Assembly: GCF_000203815.1 (NCBI RefSeq)
Contig: NW_004457723.1
Span: 1,612,001-1,676,000, forward strand
Direction of reading: 5' to 3'
Length of the DNA: 64,000 nucleotides
Source: Cavenderia fasciculata
Taxonomy: Eukaryota; Evosea; Eumycetozoa; Acytosteliales; Cavenderiaceae
In this document: in pieces, positions 58,582 to 64,000 of the stretch
Layout: the number at the start of each line of letters is the position of its first letter
Position numbering within the stretch: the first letter of the stretch is position 1
Notes under the pieces: generated by a model
Database searches by the model: none
What the model saw: only the letters and a program-made list of their open reading frames with translations
What the model was told of the DNA's origin: nothing
Translations under genes and position numbers: made by a program

Positions 58582-60361
58582 TCAGCTTCATCTTCTCCCA
58601 ACTCTAATAATAATCATAATTCAACACAACCACCTGGACACTTTGATTTATGTTTAAATTGTATTGCAGAGGCTACTATTTGTAAACATGCTAAAAAGGT
58701 GCAGTTGTGTCAATACTCTGATCAACAAGAGGTGAGGGAATTGTTGCAAGTGTCACGCAATATTTTGCATGCGTTGTTGTCGATACATCCACAACACAAG
58801 GATAATGTCGATCTCATCTTTCAAAACTTTAGTTATGACACGATGGTTTCGTACGCCACGATGGCATACAACCAAGTCACACTGACCAACGAGGATGAGA
58901 AGGCGACTTGTCATCAGTGCAAGCTTGCTAGACCACGCAGTAGGATGGCATACTGCACACGCGAGCAGGAGCACGTTGCGAGCGTCTCGTGTTACAGCTC
59001 TCCCAGAAAAAAGAAAAAGGCGGCCAAGGCATGCCAGAAAAAGTACTGTCAGCAGTGTCTGATGAACCGCTACAACATGACGTTGATAGACTGTCTCAAG
59101 GAGAAAAAGTGGGAGTGTATGTTTTGTCGCGACCGATGTGACTGTTCAGCATGCATCAAACGCAAAAAGGAAAAGGGGCTACCCGTTCCAGCATCCACCT
59201 CTGCCAAGTACCGCTCTCCACCCCCGTCGCGTTGTACCTCTCCTCCTCCATCGAATCTAGGGTTATTCAACAATATGCCTGTCGTTCCTACTAGTATGAC
59301 GTCCGCCGTCCACTATTACTCACCATCCTCCTCCCCCTCCTCTTCCTCTCACCAAACAACAACAACAACAACAAACGGGTATCACGGAGCCATTCAATAT
59401 GGAAGTGATGGTACTACATACGCCTATCCAGTCTATCATGATATGGCACCACCACCTTTACCCGTTGTACCCAAGCTTGGTCTATGGGGATTACCACCTC
59501 ACCAATATGACGGTGTTGTAATGTCACCTCACACTTTGATGATGTCTCCGCGATCGGCTGTCTCTTCACCTGCACTTTCCACCAGCGACTCTTCGTCGTC
59601 GCCTTCCTCTCATGCATCATCGTCTTCTCCCTCATCTCTAGTGTCGAGCATGCTAAAGCTCAAGACATCACACTCCAACTTGGCACTCATCCCATCTCCC
59701 AACTCTAACCCCCCTCCTCCACCCTTTGGCTCATCGTCAAGTGGACGAAAACCACCTCTTGGGTCAATGTCATCATATGAAGCAGCAGTGAAAAGGGACG
59801 GATCTTTCAACAACAACAACCAGACGGTTGTCCTCACACAATACCCAGTATTGTCTTCACCCGACAGACAAGTGCACGGTCGGGCACTCCTCCCCTCATC
59901 AACTAGTTACGAATCGTTCCATGGCGCGACACTATATAAACCTATCCACACACCATCATATTTTGAAGAAGGAGGACTGGAACCCCCAGTTGGCACAGAC
60001 CTAACCTTGGAAGACGACAAATCCAAAAGATCACTCTTTTTGAAAAAGAGAAAGTCAGAGTCGCAGCTCAGTCTCTCGTCGGATAGCTGGATGCCACCCT
60101 CTAAAAGAGACCATCATCAACATAACCAATCCTTGTCGTCTCCCCCCTCTCAATACGACTCTACCTCGGTTGTTTCTTCACCTTCTCCAGTTCCCTTTGC
60201 TACTCCCAACTATGAGCATGATCATCATCATCAACAACATCATCATCATTTCAAACAACCATCCTACCAAATCTACGGAGCTGGCAATCAAATGGATATT
60301 GTTGGCGGATTGCAAAACATCGATGACATTACATCCAACCATAGTCAAATCTATAATCATC

Positions 60362-60393
<32 letters not shown>

Positions 60394-60938
60394 ACAACTC
60401 AATATTATCAGAATCACCAACCACAGTATTACGACCATTCCAATTGGGAGGACAGAAGTAGAAGTTTGGCGAGTCATATGGGTGTACCAGATATGTTTGA
60501 TCAGTTGGCTCTTTCAAGTCAACAACAACCAATTATGTCTGTACCTTCATCACAATCATCACAATCACCATCATCCAGTATCCAAGGTGATCAAGGTGAT
60601 CAAGTACCATCATCACACCCAACACTTGATCCATTTAATCAACAATTTCATCCATACGACCATCATAATCATCACAATCAACAACAAATCCAGAATCCTT
60701 TCAAACAACAACAACCAATCTACCAAAGTCATTCACAACCACACCAACAACAACCATATACATATCCACCCGAAACCATTTTAATGAGTAATCAACATCC
60801 TATGCAATCACTTGATCATCAACCTTCACATTTCATGGTGAAATCACCAGACCAACAGCAACCACAACAACAACCATATTTTAATGGTTTAGGAACATGG
60901 ATTGAATCATGTATATTAGATCCAATTCAAACCACCTG

Positions 60939-60971
<33 letters not shown>

Positions 60972-61125
60972 TACTACTAACAAGGAAGATATCGAAGGAA
61001 TCGAATCAACCAATTATATGTTTCTCTCTTCAACTCCATACCATAATAATCATAATCACCAATCCAACTCGTCTTTTGAAAATGTCCAACCAGATGTTAC
61101 TCTTTTATATTCTCAACAACCTTAA
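56861..61125 (+). CDS. JmjC-fold protein with ZZ-like and 4CXXC zinc fingers
   Basis: Exons 56861-57857 and 57941-61125, 1,393 residues. A Gln-rich head is followed by a JmjC-type region at about residues 60-385 (GGRPLIIANVTKNW, FEELLNSQYEMHIFEQNVGD, LVILPSCAVYQYLNVGGNTV). The usual HxD near TTNLNIDYHDYF reads NID, and the distal His reads Tyr in CAVYQYLN, so the Fe(II) site seems missing. A ZZ-like finger starts near residue 487 (RTCFGCNAYIFNHFYSCTEC ... FDLCLNC) with a long Asn run inside it. A zf-4CXXC_R1 finger lies at ~650-745 (CHQCKLARPR, CQKKYCQQCLMNRY, CMFCRDRCDCSACIKR). The C-terminal half is low complexity. It probably acts as a chromatin-binding, non-catalytic factor; the role is inferred. 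Confidence 0.8.
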
Positions 61126-61320
61126 AACACTTCAATACTATATATCTCTATCTTATCAATATTTTTAATCAATAAACCATAAAGTACATACATACATTTA
61201 TTTGTATATTTCTTATTACAATGATATTAAATTAAATTAAATAATTAATTAAATAATTCGGTCTTTGCTGATTTTCATTATTAATTGTTCTGATTTTTAC
61301 AACCATTAATTGGTTATAAA

Positions 61321-64000
61321 ATGTTTACCAATCAGATTACAAATAATAACAATAGTAGAAAGAAAGAAATAGATTATGATGATGATGACGATGACAATCA
61401 ATACAATAATGAAAGTTATGATGATATAGGTAGATTTGATAATAATCAAGATAATGACACTGACGACACTGATGAAGAGGAACAGGAAGAAGAAGACTCA
61501 CAAGATAAAGAATATGAAAAGGATCTAAATTATACAAAGAGTGGAAGAAATGTAGATGTTAATGATGATATTGGTGAAATATTAGAGTCTATAGATCAAG
61601 GAGCATTGGAGAAATTGGGAATTAGGAAAGCTGATGGCACACCCTATCAATCAATGACCGAATTGGTTGAGGATTTATCAAAGGATGGTCATACTAGACA
61701 TCTTCTCAATATAACAGATACTGTTGAAAAGAAATTAGAGTCATTACCAACATCTGTCATTGATACTTGTATGTGAATGACATTTAAATCAACATAATAA
61801 AGAACCAAAAGATAAAGTATATCATATTAACAACTTCCCTTCTCTCATTTTTTTAGATTTAGAACAATCATCACAATTGGTACAATTACATAATGTTATT
61901 CAAGAGAATGACAAGATTCTTGCAAGTATTGAAGAGGTATTTCAATCATTTGATGATGAACTTCACGATTTAATCAAGGATATGCCAGACACGCATGTAA
62001 CTACAATGCTTGTTAGTCAATCATTGGAAAATAGAATGAAAACAAGAGATGCAGTATCTGCAATTGTCAAACGTATCGTCATCCCACCAAGCCTCATCAA
62101 CAGTATCACATCTGATGATATCAATGAGGAATATGTACAAAACATTCAACTTTTAACAAAGAGAGTAGAAAACCTAGAAGATTTAATGGGTATACAAGCA
62201 AAGTTTGGTGAAGATATTGCATTTGAAATTGATTTATTAAAGAAAAAGGTAATAATCGAAATGAAAGGAAGGATATGAAATATTATTGTACTAACAACAA
62301 TGATTGTTTGATTATTAATCAATTTGTAGGCATGCTATTCAGTTAGAGATTTCTTACTGAAACTAATTATTGGTCTAAGAAAACCAAGAACCAATGTACA
62401 AATTTTACAACAATCCAAATTATTTAAATATAGTGCACTTAATCAATTCATCTATGATAATTCTCCTTCATTTGCTGTTGAAATTAAAAATCTTTATGTA
62501 TGCGATAGATAGAAAAAGAGAAAGAGAAAAATAAGATAACTTGACTAACACTTTTATTTGTTATTTATTATTTATTTAGTTGGAAACAGTTTCAAGAATA
62601 TTTATTTCATATTTTAAAAATTATGGAGGATCATTATCAAAGGTATATGTACCAATTGCAACAAAATCAGATGTTGTTGGGTATTATGATAATACTATTA
62701 AAGGGTATTTTGGAACAACTTCAAAAGCAGCAGTAGATACATTCAAAGCATCGGCATTTAATTTGAATGTACCTAACCTACCAAACGACATTTGGACGAG
62801 TATTCGAAGCGAAGAAATTCTCGATAAACCAGATACTACCACAACCAACATGTTGAGAAGATCTCACATCTTGTTGAGGGCTACCGATGCACCACTTATC
62901 GTTCCTCATACAGCTATCAAAAATGCTAAAAAGTATCCATTTGAACAAATATTTAGATCAATGAATATTCTACTACTCGATACTGTATGCTCTGAATACC
63001 TATTTGATCAAAAATGGTTTGCTAAACCTTTAGTTTCAAACAAAGAAACATCAGGTTTAATTAAACCAATGTTTGATAAAATATTTCAAGTTTTCTATGT
63101 ATGTATCAAAAACAAAAACAAATCAAAACAATTATCTATTTAATTTATTAATTATTTAATTATTTTTTATTTTAGGAAAATATTAATCAATATGTTTCAA
63201 CTAGTTATGATTGTTTAGGAATTTTATTATGTATAAAGTTGAATCAAATGTTTGTAAATATATTAAATGAGAGACGAATCGATATACCATGTCTCAGTAA
63301 CTACTTTCACCAAGTCGATGTCATTCTATGGGATAAATTCAGTGAATTATTTAAAAGAAATATTGATAGTCTTAAAATTGCTCTAACCAAAGATAGTGGT
63401 GTTGTTGATTTTAGACCTCATATTGTAAGTTTCAAAAATATAAAAACAAAAGAATTGTATTGTATTTATTAATATTTCTTTCTTTCTTTTTTTAGTATAC
63501 AAGAAGATTTTCAGAATTTTATGCAAGTATCTCTGAAATTATTGGTGGAGGTGTAGCAGACTCTCGTGTTACAGCTTGGGTTGCTGTCCTTCGTTCATCA
63601 ATGGAAAGATTATTAGAACATCTATCAAATAATTTCCCAGACAAGAAAACAAAATCAATGTTTTTAATTAATAATTATGATGTTGTTTTATCTGTTCTTC
63701 GTGTATGTAATATATATATGTAAAAAGTCAAAACAAACAAGCAAAACTCAGAGTCTGGCATACAAACTTGTATGAGCCCCGCACAATTCTGTCAGTTCGA
63801 TGATTTTGACTTTTCACATATATAAATATTTATTTTTAAAAATACAAAAATATTAATCTTTTATTAATTAATGTAGGAAAATAATTTACCAGAAAATGAT
63901 GAAGGATATATATTATTTAATCAATTATTGATAGATCAAACAAATATTTATATTGAAGAACAATTATATTCACACTTTAAAACATTGATTGATTATATTA
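61321..64000 (+). CDS. vps52: VPS52, GARP/EARP tethering complex subunit (3' end outside window)
   Basis: Seven exons are visible: 61321-61768, 61857-62248, 62330-62497, 62580-63098, 63176-63424, 63496-63702 and 63877-64000 (cut by the window), all in frame. An Asp/Glu-rich head is followed by the VPS52 core: coiled coils around LVQLHNVIQENDKILASIEE, RIVIPPSLINSIT, LRKPRTNVQILQQSKLFKY, LIVPHTAIKNAKKYPFEQIF, DFRPHIYTRRFSEFYAS and FLINNYDVVLSVL. In the GARP complex VPS52 joins VPS51, VPS53 and VPS54 to tether endosome-derived vesicles at the trans-Golgi. Intron 6 (63703-63876) carries an unusual structured insert. Confidence 0.93.
63723..63818. repeat. Small structured insert with 11-bp inverted ends inside a VPS52 intron
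   Basis: AAAAGTCAAAA and TTTTGACTTTT are perfect inverted ends of a ~92-bp segment. Its interior is less AT-rich than other introns and holds a second stem CATACAA-AC-TTGTATG. It looks like a MITE-like insertion or a structured intronic RNA; no family is recognised. Confidence 0.4.

Overview
The window is nuclear DNA of a dictyostelid social amoeba. Intergenic DNA is very AT-rich. Introns are short (about 60-180 bp) and AT-rich with GTA(A/T)GT donors. Coding regions carry poly-Asn, poly-Gln and poly-Ser tracts. The gene families also fit: diverged ankyrin proteins, a Frizzled/Smoothened-like receptor, F-box/FNIP-like proteins, a TKL-type kinase fold, and an N-terminally anchored GGDEF protein resembling the dictyostelid diguanylate cyclase DgcA. 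The species cannot be fixed from sequence reading alone.

Layout. Positions 1-4932 hold the 3' part of a large protein ending in a ubiquitin-protease fold that lacks its catalytic His motif, fused to a three-copy C-terminal repeat. Positions 5053-7447 (minus) encode an ankyrin-type protein in three exons. A DUF1294 gene (7644-8336, minus) lies divergent from the first GGDEF/DgcA-like gene (9299-10285). A pogo-like DNA transposon with 42-bp terminal inverted repeats (10468-12697) sits just downstream; its intron-containing transposase has one in-frame stop. Positions 13440-16335 are an Asn/Ser-rich repetitive secreted-protein gene with two 1-nt lesions. Positions 16336-19684 are gene-poor, with short direct repeats, hairpins and a C/T-rich minisatellite. 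Positions 19555-24629 hold a broken ankyrin-family copy, a second nearly identical GGDEF gene and a second intact ankyrin protein. The 9-24 kb interval is therefore the accessory, recently rearranged part of the window.

From about 25 kb onwards most genes are conserved and housekeeping-like: ARV1 (three exons, including a zinc-ribbon exon), mitochondrial monothiol glutaredoxin (GRX5 type), an OPT-family transporter with a 1-nt frameshift, a small unknown gene, a 1,920-residue LRR-pseudokinase-armadillo protein, a low-complexity unknown, a Kelch-SAM protein, a Frizzled-like receptor, an MTFR1-type mitochondrial fission regulator, an F-box/FNIP-like protein, RPF1 and DCAF13/SOF1 (divergent ribosome-biogenesis pair), a membrane DnaJ protein, a JmjC-zinc-finger protein lacking obvious iron ligands, and VPS52 (truncated by the window end).

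The most interesting items are: the duplicated GGDEF unit with a third flank footprint; three multidomain proteins whose enzyme folds look catalytically dead (USP, kinase, JmjC); a long inverted repeat at 46618-46967 that could give a hairpin RNA; and a 92-bp structured insert in a VPS52 intron. Splice sites were chosen by eye from GT/AG signals, reading-frame continuity and protein-family fit.
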